A stretch of DNA of 33,299 nt from Lysobacteraceae bacterium (GCA_031285265.1 JAITWM010000147.1:1-33299); one strand, 5' to 3'. Shown: positions 1 through 9,133, counted from the first letter of the stretch. Program-made: numbers and translations. The notes: generated by a model not told the origin, from the sequence alone.

Positions 1-43
1 TAATCGATGACAGCGCGTTAGGATCCGATCGCAGAAGCACGAT

Positions 44-673
44 ATGTCGAAACTGAAAGAATGCCCATCCGAACCAGCCGAGGAAATGTCGTTGACCAAT
101 ACGCATTTCATCCACGGTCGTCCATTGCGTGGAAATTTCGCCGATCTATCGATCGTGGAATTTGGTATGGGTTGCTTCTGGAGCGTGGAACGAAAGTTTT
201 GGCTGCAGCCTGGGGTCTATACCACCGCCGCCGGTTATGCCGGCGGCTATAAGCCTCATCCGACTTACCAGGAAGTGTGCTCCGAAACCACGGGACATGC
301 CGAGGTAGTCCGTGTGGTCTACGATCCGCATGCGGTTTCATTCGAAACGCTGCTTCGGATGTTCTGGGAAAATCACGATCCTACGCAGGGAATGCGGCAG
401 GGCAACGATATCGGTGCGCAGTATCGTTCCGCGATCTATTGTCATACTCAGGCGCAATACGAGGCGGCCATCGCCAGTCGCAATGCCTATCAGCAGCGTC
501 TGAATCGCGCCGGTTACGGCGATATCACTACGGAAATCCGCTATCCGGCACTGGTGTTCTATTACGCTGAAGATTATCACCAGCAATACTTGGCGAAGAA
601 TCCAGACGGATATTGCGGACTCGGCGGCACCGGGGTGAGTTGTCCGCTCGGGACGCCTGTCCGAAACGGATGA
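44..673 (+). CDS. msrA: Peptide methionine (S)-S-sulfoxide reductase MsrA
   Basis: Reduces the S-epimer of methionine sulfoxide in proteins, with electrons from thioredoxin; a cytosolic repair enzyme. The 209-residue product has the family signature GCFW with the catalytic Cys at residue 44, followed by a long stretch close to E. coli MsrA ([42 protein letters not shown]). The C-terminal [12 protein letters not shown] carries the two likely resolving cysteines, C191 and C200. The N-terminal extension before the catalytic domain is E. coli-like in length. An internal start at base 86 (MSLTNTHF) has GAGGAA just in front and is a reasonable alternative. It stands alone, convergent with the next gene, but fits the oxidative-stress theme of ahpC-ahpF-oxyR nearby. 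Confidence 0.95.
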   Translation: MSKLKECPSEPAEEMSLTNTHFIHGRPLRGNFADLSIVEFGMGCFWSVERKFWLQPGVYTTAAGYAGGYKPHPTYQEVCSETTGHAEVVRVVYDPHAVSFETLLRMFWENHDPTQGMRQGNDIGAQYRSAIYCHTQAQYEAAIASRNAYQQRLNRAGYGDITTEIRYPALVFYYAEDYHQQYLAKNPDGYCGLGGTGVSCPLGTPVRNG

Positions 674-806
674 AGTGATGTGACAGGTCGGGCCGATCGC
701 TGCCGGCCGTTCGACGGAAGAAATGCCAGATACGGCTCGGATACGACCAAACCGAACCGGTGCGCGATGTCGTCGTGCGAAGGTCCGGCAATGCAGGGAT
801 GGGCCG

Positions 807-1454
807 TCAATTGCGGCTGATCGAGCAGACCAGGATCAGCTCGCAGGATTCGCTACCGGTATCCTCGCGCGTCGTCGAGCTGCGATAGCGCCAGCCAGTG
901 TGCGTGGTCAGCTCGACCAGCCAGCCTTGGATGTGAACGGAATCATTCTGGCGGATCGCCGCGAACTCTCGGGCGACAGCGGCATTGGCGGGGATAAGAT
1001 GCATATTGGCGCTGCTGCGGATGATCTCTCGCGGCGGCAGCGGCGGCGTACCGTGCCAGCGATAGAAATACCAACGATTGGACTGGCTGATATGTAATCG
1101 GGACAGCACATCATCGCGCCGCATATTCCCCCAGCCCAGTGCCAGATCCAGCGGTACCCAGTCACTCATGGTGTCGGCGCGGTAATCCATCCGCGATAAT
1201 ACCCGGGCGTCTACGCTGAAGCCGGCCAAAGGCTTCAACGTGGCGCCGCGCAGAGTGACAGGTTGCATCGAAGCGGGGACCGGTGTCTGCAATGGCGGGT
1301 CGCCCGGTTTCACTCGCGGGGGCGGCGGGCAATACACCTCATGGCGGCTGGCCGCCGCCGGCGATTCCGGCGCGGGAGAGGGAGTAGTGGCGGCATGCCG
1401 CCAGATCAGTAGGCCAATGACAACGGCAAGGAGGAACCAGTAGCGGCTATTCAT
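807..1454 (-). CDS. Conserved hypothetical, N-terminally membrane-anchored protein
   Basis: About 215 residues starting at MNSRYWFLL. A hydrophobic segment at residues 4-17 (YWFLLAVVIGLLIW) is followed by a Pro/Ala-rich linker, so it is probably a single-pass inner-membrane protein with a periplasmic domain. The conserved-looking part runs from about residue 75 (GFSVDARVLSR) through WVPLDLALGWG, MHLIPAN and GWLVEL to a C-terminal DTGSESCELILV. From memory this pattern occurs in conserved hypothetical proteins of other proteobacteria; no function is known to me. The longer frame reaching base 1523 adds a basic stretch that does not look native, so the start at 1454 (GCGGA in front) was chosen. 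Convergent with msrA. Confidence 0.75.
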   Translation of the reverse strand: MNSRYWFLLAVVIGLLIWRHAATTPSPAPESPAAASRHEVYCPPPPRVKPGDPPLQTPVPASMQPVTLRGATLKPLAGFSVDARVLSRMDYRADTMSDWVPLDLALGWGNMRRDDVLSRLHISQSNRWYFYRWHGTPPLPPREIIRSSANMHLIPANAAVAREFAAIRQNDSVHIQGWLVELTTHTGWRYRSSTTREDTGSESCELILVCSISRN

Positions 1455-1498
1455 TCCGCGTGACCGTAAAGCGGATGTCCGTACAGAAGACGGAAATC

Positions 1499-1524
1499 GA
1501 TGGCGGCGCGGCATGACCGCCATC
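1499..1524 (-). terminator. Perfect 8-bp inverted repeat downstream of rnk
   Basis: GATGGCGG (1499-1506) and CCGCCATC (1517-1524) can pair around a 10-nt loop. It lies past the end of rnk and before the hypothetical gene on the same strand. There is no clean T-tract on either side, so it is only a possible terminator or a spacer hairpin. Confidence 0.3.
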
Positions 1525-1677
1525 TTCGGGTACAGATACGATCGGGCTGGTCATGAGAACGGTTGATGCGGCCCGATGACGCGTTTTGTTGGCGATGGAT
1601 ATGCTTTCCGAAGCAGTAGACATCACCGGCCAAGCTCGCAAGTGAAATCGAAAAACGGAACGTCATCGGCACATTGC

Positions 1678-2109
1678 TCAGCGGTCCAGATCTCCGGCCG
1701 CTTCCGGTTGATAATGAATCTTGTTGACGCGCAGGTTCAGCTTGCGTCCTCCGGGCGCATCCCATTGGATGTTTTGTCCGACCGAAAGACCCAGCAAGGC
1801 GCTGCCGACGGGGGCCAACACCGATATCAGGCCCTGCTCAGCATCGGCTTCATTGGGATAGACCAATGTCAGCGTGTGCAGTTCGCCGGTCAGCATGTCC
1901 TCGCATTCCAGACGCGAACGCATCGTGACGATGTTGTCGGGCATCGATTCCGGGGGCAATACCTCCGCCCGGGTAAGCTCATCCAATAATGCCATTGCCG
2001 CTGGTTGGCCGCTGAAAGCCGGTGACTCGAGCAGCGACTCCAGACGCGCCAGATCCCGAGTGGAAACGAGAATGGGGGGAGGAGATCCATTGGGAGGTTG
2101 GATGGGCAT
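1678..2109 (-). CDS. rnk: Rnk-type nucleoside diphosphate kinase regulator (GreA/GreB family)
   Basis: 143 residues. The C-terminal half matches the GreA/GreB-type fold seen in Rnk: TLVYPNEAD, ISVLAPVGSALLGLSVGQ, IQWDAPGG and the typical end VNKIHYQPEAAG. The N-terminal coiled coil is short, as in Rnk, and lacks the acidic tip of a true Gre factor, so the protein should bind RNA polymerase without stimulating transcript cleavage. In E. coli and Pseudomonas Rnk affects nucleoside diphosphate kinase levels and alginate-related phenotypes. A good Shine-Dalgarno AAGGA lies 7 nt before the ATG. It follows oxyR on the same strand but is separated from it by a strong terminator hairpin, so it probably has its own promoter. 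Confidence 0.88.
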   Translation of the reverse strand: MPIQPPNGSPPPILVSTRDLARLESLLESPAFSGQPAAMALLDELTRAEVLPPESMPDNIVTMRSRLECEDMLTGELHTLTLVYPNEADAEQGLISVLAPVGSALLGLSVGQNIQWDAPGGRKLNLRVNKIHYQPEAAGDLDR

Positions 2110-2140
2110 GACAGAATCCTTGAAACGGGCAAAAACGAAC

Positions 2141-2174
2141 GAAAAATGGGCGGCACGTTAATTGTGCCGCCCAT
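2141..2174 (-). terminator. Rho-independent terminator of oxyR
   Basis: ATGGGCGGCAC (2146-2156) pairs perfectly with GTGCCGCCCAT (2164-2174) around a 7-nt loop. Read on the minus strand the stem is followed directly by a run of T (AAAAA at 2142-2146 on the plus strand). It is placed 74 nt after the oxyR stop and before rnk. An 11-bp GC-rich stem with a T-tract is a textbook intrinsic terminator. Confidence 0.88.
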
Positions 2175-2247
2175 GGTATCGCACCATTGCACGTAAACTA
2201 GCTTGGAACCGGGATGGGTTCAAGCCACGTCTAATCCTTTAGCGATG

Positions 2248-3228
2248 TCAAGCAATGTATTGGACAGTATCCGCGAACTGTTTAACCGTTTTTTTCGCTG
2301 AATGTGACGACGGCGTCGGTTCGCTCAACGGTGCCAGCAGTTCTGCCGGAAGGTTCTTGAATGTTTTGGTCAATTCAGACAGGAAGCTGGACATTGCCGA
2401 TGTGCGTCTCCAGACCATCGCGATCTTGCGGCTGGGCGTGGCATCCGTGAACGGCAACAACTGGACGTTGTCCGCATGCATGGCCGGCGGTTTTGCTGCC
2501 AGCATCGGTATCAGGGTGATGCCGACATTTGCGGCGACCATTTGTCGCAACGTCTCCAGGCTGGTGCCGCGAAATTCGGCCCTCTCCTGAGCACCGGCCA
2601 GTCGACAGACTTCCAGCGACTGATCCCGCAGGCAGTGCCCATCCTCCAGCAGCAGCAACTGCTGATGAGCGAGATCCTGAACGCTCAACGACTCCCGCCG
2701 TGCCAACGGATGGTTTCCCGGTACTGCCAGTACGAATGGTTCCTCGAACAGGAATTCAGCATGCAATTGGTCGTCATGGAGCGGCAACACGAGTATCGCG
2801 GCATCGAGCTTTCCCTCACGGAGACGGGTAAGCAACACATCGCTTTTGTCCTCGGTCAGCAGCAATTCCAGTTGCGGGAAGCGCGTGCGAACCTGCGGAA
2901 TCACATGCGGCAGCAGATACGGCGCCAGAGTTGGAAAGATGCCCAGACGTACCGTGCCTGCTTCAGGATCCTGGCTACGGCGCGCCGCTTCTTTCATCTG
3001 CTCCACTTCAGCCACGATCTGACGTGCGCGTTCCGCCGCCTCATGTCCGGCTGGCGTGAGCATTACCTTGCGAGGCGCACGCTCGACCAGTGCGACTCCG
3101 AGTTCATCTTCCAGTTTTTTGATTTGTGTGGAAAGCGTGGGCTGGCTGACATGACTTGCGGCAGCCGCACGACCGAAATGCCGATGATCGGCAAGCGCTA
3201 CTAGGTATTTCAGGTCACGAAGATTCAT
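2248..3228 (-). CDS. oxyR: Hydrogen-peroxide sensing LysR-type regulator OxyR
   Basis: 326 residues. The N-terminal winged helix-turn-helix (residues 1-60: MNLRDLKYLVALADHRHFGRAA, SQPTLSTQIKKLE) is typical of LysR regulators. The regulatory domain contains GHCLRDQ with C199 and EVC with C208, the same numbers as the redox-active pair of E. coli OxyR, which forms a disulfide on peroxide exposure. The C-terminal tail after about residue 300 (Ser/Pro-rich, then KKTVKQFADTVQYIA) is longer than in E. coli. It lies 158 bp downstream of ahpF on the same strand; in Xanthomonas campestris ahpF and oxyR are reported to be co-transcribed. No strong ribosome-binding site precedes the ATG. A terminator follows the gene. 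Confidence 0.95.
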   Translation of the reverse strand: MNLRDLKYLVALADHRHFGRAAAASHVSQPTLSTQIKKLEDELGVALVERAPRKVMLTPAGHEAAERARQIVAEVEQMKEAARRSQDPEAGTVRLGIFPTLAPYLLPHVIPQVRTRFPQLELLLTEDKSDVLLTRLREGKLDAAILVLPLHDDQLHAEFLFEEPFVLAVPGNHPLARRESLSVQDLAHQQLLLLEDGHCLRDQSLEVCRLAGAQERAEFRGTSLETLRQMVAANVGITLIPMLAAKPPAMHADNVQLLPFTDATPSRKIAMVWRRTSAMSSFLSELTKTFKNLPAELLAPLSEPTPSSHSAKKTVKQFADTVQYIA

Positions 3229-3246
3229 TGGAAATTTCTACTAAAT

Positions 3247-3272
3247 AAAAAATCACGGTTGTTTTAAAACCG
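3247..3272 (-). terminator. Weak terminator-like hairpin between ahpF and oxyR
   Basis: CGGTT (3256-3260) and AACCG (3268-3272) form a 5-bp stem with a 7-nt AT-rich loop. On the minus strand it is followed by a T-rich stretch (six A residues at 3247-3252 on the plus strand). The short stem suggests partial termination, which would lower oxyR expression relative to ahpF while allowing read-through. Confidence 0.45.
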
Positions 3273-3386
3273 GAAAAATTCGTGAAATGCGGCCCTCCGC
3301 CGTCCCAACCCTGGGTATGTCACGAAAGCGAAAATACGAAACATATGGTTCTAGTAAAGTGAATTCATGGCATCAATCCCCCCGGA

Positions 3387-4949
3387 TTATTCGTTTGCAG
3401 GCGCGCTAGTTCGAATTAAGTGATCAAAAGCGCCCAATGCCGCTTTGGCGCCCTCACCTGCTGCGATGATGATCTGTTTGTATGGAACGGTTGTGCAATC
3501 ACCAGCGGCAAACACTCCGGCTACCGATGTCTGGCCCCGGCCGTCGACAATGATTTCGCCAGAGCGGGCGAGGTCCACGGTGTCTTTCAGCCAGCCGGTA
3601 TTCGGCAGAAGGCCGATTTGTACGAATATCCCTTCCAGGTCCAATCGCTGCGTCCCCCCCGTCGCGCGATCTCGATAGACCAGTCCTGTTACCTTCTTGC
3701 CGTCACCCAGCACTTCAATCGTTTGCGCGTTGGTGATAGCAGTTACATTGTGCAGGCTTTGGAGTTTGCGCTGCAATACCGCGTCCGCCTTTAATTCCGT
3801 AGCAAACTCAATCAATGTGACACGGTTCACAACCCCTGCTAAATCAATTGCCGCTTCCACTCCGGAATTACCGCCGCCGATCACAGCAACGTCCTTTCCT
3901 TTGAATAATGGGCCGTCACAATGGGGGCAATAGGTGACACCTTTGGTGAGGTATTCTTTTTCTCCCGGAACGTTCATATCGCGCCAGCGCGCGCCGGTGG
4001 CAAGGATGACGGTCTTGGATTTCAATGAGCCGCCATTTTCGAATTGAACCTCGATCAGGTCGCCGGGGATCAACGCCTTGGCGCGTTGCAGGTCCATGAT
4101 GTCGACGGGATAGTCGCGGACATGCTCTTCAAGTGCGGCGGCGAGCTGCGGCCCTTCTATTTTATTGATTGAAATATAATTTTCGATCGTCAATGTATCG
4201 AGCATCTGTCCGCCGAAACGTTCTGCGGCCAAGCCGGTCCGGATGCCTTTGCGTGCCGCATAGATGGCAGCAGATGCACCAGCGGGACCGCCACCGATCA
4301 CGAGCACATCGAATGGCGCTTTTGACTTCAATCTCTCCGCCTGCCGTTGCTCCGTGGAAGTATCGAGTTTGGCGATGATCTGCTCCAACGTCATCCGGCC
4401 TTGTCCGAATGGCTCGCCGTTCAGATAGATCGTGGGCACGGACATGATCTGTCTGGCGTCGGTTTCTTCCTGGAACAGGGCGCCGTCGATTGCGACATGT
4501 TGGATATTTGGATTTAGCGTCGTCATCAGGTTCAATGCCTGTACGACATCCGGACAGTTCTGACATGAAAGAGAAAAATACGTTTCGAACCGATACTGAC
4601 CGGGGAGTTGCCGTACTTGTTCGAGCAGATCGGCCGATTCCTTCGAAGGATGCCCTCCGACTTGCAGCAGTGCCAGTACCAACGAAGTGAATTCGTGTCC
4701 AAGCGGAATGCTGGCGAATCGGAGATGAATATCCTGTCCCGGACTATTCAGTGTGAATGAAGGTTTACGCTCGTTGTCGTCACGGCGGATTTCCACCCGG
4801 ATCGAATCTGATACCGATCGTATGTCGTCGAGCAGCGCGAGCATTTCCGTCGATTGCTCGCTGTCGTCGACCGAAGCGACAATGTCGACCGGGCGAACGA
4901 TATTTTTCAGATGAGACTTGAGTTGAGTTTTCAGTTCGATATCCAACAT
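3387..4949 (-). CDS. ahpF: Alkyl hydroperoxide reductase subunit F (AhpF)
   Basis: 520 residues (E. coli 521). This FAD-containing NADH:disulfide reductase recycles oxidised AhpC. The N-terminal tandem thioredoxin-fold domain has C129-Q-N-C132, the same numbering as E. coli C129/C132. The C-terminal thioredoxin-reductase part has the FAD site [17 protein letters not shown], the redox pair YCPHCDGP, the NAD site [15 protein letters not shown] and the C-terminal FAD motif VFAAGDCT. The start at 4949 ([10 protein letters not shown]) matches the family and has AGGA 9 nt upstream; the frame extends 12 more codons but without family resemblance. It follows ahpC by 161 bp, with two hairpins in between that probably set the AhpC:AhpF ratio. 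Confidence 0.96.
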   Translation of the reverse strand: MLDIELKTQLKSHLKNIVRPVDIVASVDDSEQSTEMLALLDDIRSVSDSIRVEIRRDDNERKPSFTLNSPGQDIHLRFASIPLGHEFTSLVLALLQVGGHPSKESADLLEQVRQLPGQYRFETYFSLSCQNCPDVVQALNLMTTLNPNIQHVAIDGALFQEETDARQIMSVPTIYLNGEPFGQGRMTLEQIIAKLDTSTEQRQAERLKSKAPFDVLVIGGGPAGASAAIYAARKGIRTGLAAERFGGQMLDTLTIENYISINKIEGPQLAAALEEHVRDYPVDIMDLQRAKALIPGDLIEVQFENGGSLKSKTVILATGARWRDMNVPGEKEYLTKGVTYCPHCDGPLFKGKDVAVIGGGNSGVEAAIDLAGVVNRVTLIEFATELKADAVLQRKLQSLHNVTAITNAQTIEVLGDGKKVTGLVYRDRATGGTQRLDLEGIFVQIGLLPNTGWLKDTVDLARSGEIIVDGRGQTSVAGVFAAGDCTTVPYKQIIIAAGEGAKAALGAFDHLIRTSAPANE

Positions 4950-4984
4950 GGCGACAGTTCCTGAAAATAGGCAAATAGAAAGCA

Positions 4985-5005
4985 CGACACCGCATCGCGG
5001 TGTCG
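4985..5005 (-). terminator. 9-bp GC-rich hairpin before ahpF (attenuating terminator)
   Basis: CGACACCGC (4985-4993) pairs perfectly with GCGGTGTCG (4997-5005) across a 3-nt loop. On the minus strand the stem is followed by TGCTTTCTATTTG, a moderate T-tract, and then by the ahpF ribosome-binding site. TGTCGA (5001-5006) can instead pair with TCGACA (5011-5016), so an alternative, mutually exclusive hairpin exists. It probably reduces read-through from ahpC into ahpF. Confidence 0.55.
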
Positions 5006-5071
5006 AAACATCGACAGCGTGTTAAAGATGAACCCGGATGAACAATGCGCGGCGGTACTGGCGCGGGTTCA

Positions 5072-5100
5072 CTCCATCCCTGTCGATCGCAGGGATGGAG
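5072..5100 (-). repeat. Perfect 11-bp stem-loop just downstream of ahpC
   Basis: CTCCATCCCTG (5072-5082) and CAGGGATGGAG (5090-5100) pair fully around the self-complementary 7-nt loop TCGATCG. It starts 11 nt after the ahpC stop. No T-tract follows, so it is more likely to protect the 3' end of a processed ahpC mRNA than to terminate. Confidence 0.6.
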
Positions 5101-5110
5101 GTGACGGCTC

Positions 5111-5674
5111 TCAGATCTTGCCGACCAGGTCCAGCGACGGTTTCAAGGTTTTTTCGCCCGCTTCCCATTTCGCCGGACAGACTTCGCCGGGATGGGAGGC
5201 CACGTATTGCGCCGCCTTGACCTTACGCAGCATTTCGGAAGCATTTCGGCCGATGCCGTTATCGTGGATTTCGTAGAGTTTGATCACGCCTTCCGGGTTG
5301 ATGACGAAGGTGCCGCGCAGTGCCAGACCCTCCTCTTCGATCATGACATCGAAATTACGGGTGATCGTACCGCTGGGGTCACCGATCATGACGTATTTGA
5401 CCTTACCGATCGCATTGGAGGTGTCATGCCATGCCTTATGCGAGAAGTGCGTGTCGGTGGAAACGCTGTAGATCTCCACGCCAAGCTTCTGGAACTCCGC
5501 GTACAGGTCGGCGAAATCTTCCAGTTCGGTGGGGCAGACGAAGGTAAAGTTGGCCGGATAGAACATGACGACCGACCACTTACCCTTCATAGTGGCATCG
5601 CTGACTTCAATGAACTTGCCGTTTTGATAGGCATTGGCTTTAAAAGGTTTGACCGGGGTATTGATCAATGACAT
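5111..5674 (-). CDS. ahpC: Alkyl hydroperoxide reductase subunit C (typical 2-Cys peroxiredoxin)
   Basis: 187 residues, the usual length. It reduces H2O2, organic hydroperoxides and peroxynitrite in the cytosol and is regenerated by AhpF. The peroxidatic cysteine is C47 in [16 protein letters not shown], and the resolving cysteine is C166 in GEVCPAKW near the C-terminus, where AhpC proteins have it. The start has AGGA 9 nt upstream. It is first in the ahpC-ahpF-oxyR series on the minus strand. A promoter and a candidate OxyR operator lie 46-100 bp upstream, so peroxide-inducible expression is expected. Confidence 0.97.
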   Translation of the reverse strand: MSLINTPVKPFKANAYQNGKFIEVSDATMKGKWSVVMFYPANFTFVCPTELEDFADLYAEFQKLGVEIYSVSTDTHFSHKAWHDTSNAIGKVKYVMIGDPSGTITRNFDVMIEEEGLALRGTFVINPEGVIKLYEIHDNGIGRNASEMLRKVKAAQYVASHPGEVCPAKWEAGEKTLKPSLDLVGKI

Positions 5675-5719
5675 GTAAGGAATTCCTGTTTTTAAGTTGA
5701 TAAATTGAATGACAAAGAC

Positions 5720-5747
5720 ATAGTAAGGATCTTTTGCAATAGTTCAA
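5720..5747 (-). promoter_or_regulatory. Candidate ahpC promoter (-35 TTGAAC, -10 TACTAT)
   Basis: On the minus strand, TTGAAC (5747-5742) and TACTAT (5725-5720) are spaced by 16 bp, each 4/6 to the sigma70 consensus. The -35 box overlaps the candidate OxyR site, as expected for OxyR activation by direct contact with polymerase. Weak core boxes fit an activator-dependent promoter. Confidence 0.5.
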
Positions 5748-5775
5748 ATTGAAAGGGTGGATAATTTCAATAAGA
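5739..5775. promoter_or_regulatory. Candidate OxyR operator upstream of ahpC
   Basis: Four tetramers with 7-nt spacing follow the OxyR layout: ATAG (5739), TGAA (5750), ATAA (5761), AAGA (5772). The internal T and A positions of the consensus (ATAG-nT-nnn-An-) are kept in both half-operators, while the second and fourth tetramers are poor. Position next to the ahpC -35 box and oxyR in the same cluster support the call. Confidence 0.5.
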
Positions 5776-6090
5776 AACATGCATTCATCATTGAGGGAAC
5801 ACTTTTGTCAGAAATTCGTCGAAATCACAGAAGATCGCAAAAGTTAGTCAGTCTAGAATGAAGATGGATGAAATTCACGCAGATTCAAGGATTGAACTGT
5901 CCTGTCGCTGAATCCACGCCTAGAATGCAAAGGGGCCAACATAAACGGCCGGATGACTTTTTCCTGAATCTCGTCGAACGGAAAACGGCGAGGCGAGCTA
6001 CTGACGGTATTTTTCAAAGGGCATGATGAATGTTTGTAACCTGACTATGATGACGATGGTCTTTAGCGCTTTCCCGAAAGTGTTGCGTCG
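5776..6090. other. Gene-free stretch between the ahpC regulatory region and prmC
   Basis: Only short frames without recognisable products. It must carry the promoter of prmC, but no convincing -35/-10 pair was identified. No repeats of note. Confidence 0.5.
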
Positions 6091-6933
6091 ATGAATCGGA
6101 TTACAGAAATGCTACGCCAGGCGGCCATGCATCTTCCCGGCAATGGCCACCATGAAGCTGAGCAACTGCTGATGCATGTTCTGCGGCGTGATCGTGCTTG
6201 GCTGTTTGCGCACGGCGATGAGCGACTGACGGTGGAGAGCGCCCGGCGTTTCATGGAATTGGTGGTCCGGCGGATCGCTGGCGAGCCGGTCGCGTATCTG
6301 ACGGGTATCCGCGGGTTTTGGACGCTCGATCTGGAGGTAACGCCGGCGACATTGATTCCGCGTCCCGAGACCGAACTGTTGGTCGAACTGACGCTTGCCA
6401 AACTGCCGGATATGCGCCGCCCGTGGCGTGTTGCGGATCTGGGTACCGGTAGCGGCGCGATCGCGCTTTCGGTTGCGATCGAGCGTCCTCGCGCCGATGT
6501 CGTCGCTACCGATATCAGCGCGCAGGCGCTGATGCTGGCGCAACAGAATGCGGAAAGACACGCAGTCGACAATGTCGAATTCCGATGCGGCGATTGGTTC
6601 GCGCCGTTGGTGGGCGAACATTTCGACCTGATCGTCAGCAATCCGCCTTATATCGCCCAGAACGACCCGCATTTACGACAGGGCGATTTACGCTTCGAAC
6701 CGTTGCCGGCATTGATCTCTGGTGCCGATGGTCTGGATGCGATCAGAGCGATCGCGGCGGATGCGGCGGCGTACTTGTGCCCGGATGGCTGGTTGCTGCT
6801 GGAACATGGATGGGAACAGGGTCCTGCCGTTCGCAAACTGTTGCATGCGGCGGGTTTGGTCGATGTGACATCGGTACGCGATCTGGAAGCGCGCGAACGA
6901 GTGAGTTTGGGGCGCTGTAAGAGTCGGCGCTAA
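6091..6933 (+). CDS. prmC: Peptide chain release factor N5-glutamine methyltransferase PrmC
   Basis: 280 residues. It methylates the Gln of the GGQ motif in release factors RF1 and RF2, using S-adenosylmethionine. The N-terminal helical domain (residues 1-75, [14 protein letters not shown]) recognises the release factor. The SAM fold has motif [13 protein letters not shown] (116-127) and the catalytic NPPY (184-187), in [12 protein letters not shown], specific to N5-Gln methyltransferases. In many gammaproteobacteria prmC follows prfA; here no prfA is adjacent, and the gene stands alone with a 157-bp promoter region between its start and any upstream regulatory site that I can place. No clear Shine-Dalgarno precedes the ATG, but the N-terminal sequence is family-like. 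Confidence 0.95.
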   Translation: MNRITEMLRQAAMHLPGNGHHEAEQLLMHVLRRDRAWLFAHGDERLTVESARRFMELVVRRIAGEPVAYLTGIRGFWTLDLEVTPATLIPRPETELLVELTLAKLPDMRRPWRVADLGTGSGAIALSVAIERPRADVVATDISAQALMLAQQNAERHAVDNVEFRCGDWFAPLVGEHFDLIVSNPPYIAQNDPHLRQGDLRFEPLPALISGADGLDAIRAIAADAAAYLCPDGWLLLEHGWEQGPAVRKLLHAAGLVDVTSVRDLEARERVSLGRCKSRR

Positions 6934-7035
6934 ATATTAATCCGACAACCATGGATCGCGCGGTCGACGCCGCCGGCCGGTTCACATCGCTCGATACCGG
7001 TATTTCGTTACACTGCTTGGCCTTTCGGAAGAATT

Positions 7036-7986
7036 ATGGCGGACATGCGCAAGTTATATCCCGATATCGAGCCGTTCGATACTGGCACATTGCAAGTGGA
7101 TGATCGGCATGTCCTGTATTACGAGCAATGTGGTAACCCGCGAGGCAAGCCAGTAGTCGTATTGCATGGAGGCCCAGGCGGCGGCTGCAATATGAAAATG
7201 CGCTGTTTCCATGATCCCGCACGTTACCGGATCGTATTGTTCGACCAGCGCGGAGCCGGCCGTTCCACGCCGCATGCGGACCTGGTGGACAACACGACTT
7301 GGGATCTGGTTACCGATATCGACAAATTACGGCAAAAGCTGGAGATATCCCGTTGGCAGGTGTTCGGCGGTAGTTGGGGATCGACGCTGGCGCTGGCCTA
7401 TGCCGAGACCTACCCGCAGCATGTGGCCGAACTGGTATTGCGCGGGATCTTCTTGTTGCGCCGTTGGGAATTGGAGTGGTTCTATCAGCAAGGCGCATCG
7501 CGGTTGTTTCCGGAGGCGTGGGAGCATTATCTTGCTCCGATCCCGGAGGAGGAACGGCACGATCTGATAGCGGCTTATCAGCGTCGGTTGACCCACGAAG
7601 ATGCATCCGTGCGCCTAACCGCCGCGCGTGCCTGGAGCGTCTGGGAAGGGAGTACGAGCTTTTTGCGGACGATGCCGGGCACGATCGTCAGTCACGAGGA
7701 CGAACACTTTGCCTTGGCTTTTGCCAGGATAGAAAACCATTATTTCGCCCATGGCGGATTCTTCGAAGTGGAGGACCAGTTGTTGCGTGATGCGCATTGG
7801 GTCGCTGATATCCCGGGCGTTATCGTGCATGGACGTTACGATGTGATCTGTCCGGTTCAAAACGCTTGGGATCTGTACCGGGTTTGGCCGCGAGCGAAGT
7901 TGGAAATCACCCCGACCTCGGGGCATTCCGCGTTCGAGGCAGAGAACGTGGACGCACTGATACGCGCTACTGACGCTTTCGCATGA
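7036..7986 (+). CDS. pip: Proline iminopeptidase (alpha/beta hydrolase, S33)
   Basis: 316 residues. It releases N-terminal proline from peptides in the cytosol. The oxyanion-hole motif HGGPGGG (44-50) is characteristic, the nucleophile is S113 in GGSWGSTLAL, and the catalytic Asp and His are in VIVHGRYDVICP and TSGHSAFE near the C-terminus. FDQRGAGRSTPH (69-80) is also typical of the Xanthomonas/Neisseria-type enzyme. A GGAAG Shine-Dalgarno lies just upstream of the ATG. It lies 102 bp after prmC in the same direction, and a separate promoter is likely. Confidence 0.95.
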   Translation: MADMRKLYPDIEPFDTGTLQVDDRHVLYYEQCGNPRGKPVVVLHGGPGGGCNMKMRCFHDPARYRIVLFDQRGAGRSTPHADLVDNTTWDLVTDIDKLRQKLEISRWQVFGGSWGSTLALAYAETYPQHVAELVLRGIFLLRRWELEWFYQQGASRLFPEAWEHYLAPIPEEERHDLIAAYQRRLTHEDASVRLTAARAWSVWEGSTSFLRTMPGTIVSHEDEHFALAFARIENHYFAHGGFFEVEDQLLRDAHWVADIPGVIVHGRYDVICPVQNAWDLYRVWPRAKLEITPTSGHSAFEAENVDALIRATDAFA

Positions 7987-8551
7987 CGGCCGTTCGGCAG
8001 TACGTTGTAATCGGCGGTCTTTCCCGCCCTGCGGACCGGCAGCCGGTTTGTGTCTGTGATTTCGCAGTAAAGCGTGCCGGTGAAGGAATGCTGACGTAGC
8101 GGCACCCTGTCACGGAACGGCGATTCGGCCGCTTTGTGGTCAAGGGTTTGAAGGTCAAAGGCGCACTGATCGCGCTCAGGTGCGGCACGCCGGTCCGGAA
8201 TACCCGTCTGACCGACGATGCCGGGGAAATCGAGTGCAATGCCGGGAAAGTCAAAAGACGGGTGCGGAAGACGGTTTCCCGGGAAAGCAGGATGCGTTCC
8301 GCCTGCAATGAAGGATTTTCTCGCGGGAGATCGCCCTGGCCCGTGTTGAAACGGTCCGGGATATCCGTTGTACGAATTGCAGGGGCGCCTCGTGTTCTCT
8401 GGTCGTTGCAGGGTACGTATGTCCGTATGGCGAATGTGGAATGAACGATTGATAGTGTCTCGTGGCATTGTCGCGGCGGTTCCGTAGAATGGGCGCGCCA
8501 AACCGCCGGATCGGGCCATTTGCGGCTATCGTGGTTTCAATCTCTTGATAT
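7987..8551. other. 565-bp region without a recognised gene
   Basis: Both strands have moderately long open frames (plus 8136-8444; minus 7857-8519, which overlaps the end of pip), but neither product shows a family, signal peptide or ribosome-binding site. A 12-bp perfect palindrome TTTCCCGGGAAA lies at 8275-8286. The sequence may be decayed coding DNA; I cannot name a source. Confidence 0.45.
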
Positions 8552-9133
8552 ATGTCATATCGACCGATGACGAAAAATGCATCGAAAACGTTGGGATGGA
8601 TGATCATGCTTGCCTTGATGGCATGGACGGCCGTTGCTTGCGGCCGGCATGGCCCGATGGAAGCCGAAGAATATCTTCGACGGAATATCGCAGTTTGGAA
8701 TCGTTCGAATGCAGTGCTCGGGGCGAGCATCAGCGGCTACTTCGCCGTCATGAAATTCGACCAGGCGCTGCAAGTGCGCGAAAATCTGACATCGTTCCGG
8801 CAGGATCTGATGCAGGCCGATGACGAGATAACTCGTTACCGGCGCGAAATGGAGGATTACCCGGTGCCGGAAGACGCTGTCGATTTGCATGCCAAACTGA
8901 TCGATTATCTGGCGACATCGTCGGCCGTGCTGTCGATGATGATGCGTGCCATTGATCTGCCGGATGATGGTGAAGAAGCGCAATACGGTGAGATCGTCGG
9001 GGAAATGCATCGGCTGTCATCGACGCTGGCGCTGAACGTCGCAGAGTTGGATCAGGCACAGGACGATTATGCGCGGCGGCATCGCATTTCCGTACGTTTC
9101 CGGGGAGCGGTGGACGAGGAGCCGGGAAATTGA
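8552..9133 (+). CDS. Putative lipoprotein of unknown function
   Basis: 193 residues. A hydrophobic stretch at about 14-28 ends in WTAVACG, a permissive lipobox (Ala instead of Leu/Val at -3), so lipid attachment is likely but not certain. The mature part is strongly helical, with charged heptad-like segments (NLTSFRQDLMQADDEITRYRREM, then LHAKLIDYLATSSAVLSMMMRAI and MHRLSSTLALNVAELDQAQDDYARRH), suggesting a periplasmic helical bundle. I do not recognise a family. Starts at 8552 or 8567 are equally possible; neither has a good ribosome-binding site. It is flanked by a gene-poor stretch on the left and the transporter gene on the right. Confidence 0.65.
   Translation: MSYRPMTKNASKTLGWMIMLALMAWTAVACGRHGPMEAEEYLRRNIAVWNRSNAVLGASISGYFAVMKFDQALQVRENLTSFRQDLMQADDEITRYRREMEDYPVPEDAVDLHAKLIDYLATSSAVLSMMMRAIDLPDDGEEAQYGEIVGEMHRLSSTLALNVAELDQAQDDYARRHRISVRFRGAVDEEPGN

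Noticed and set aside
7857-8519. 220-codon minus frame after pip
   Set aside because: Overlaps the 3' end of pip, biased Arg/Pro composition, no motif or ribosome-binding site.
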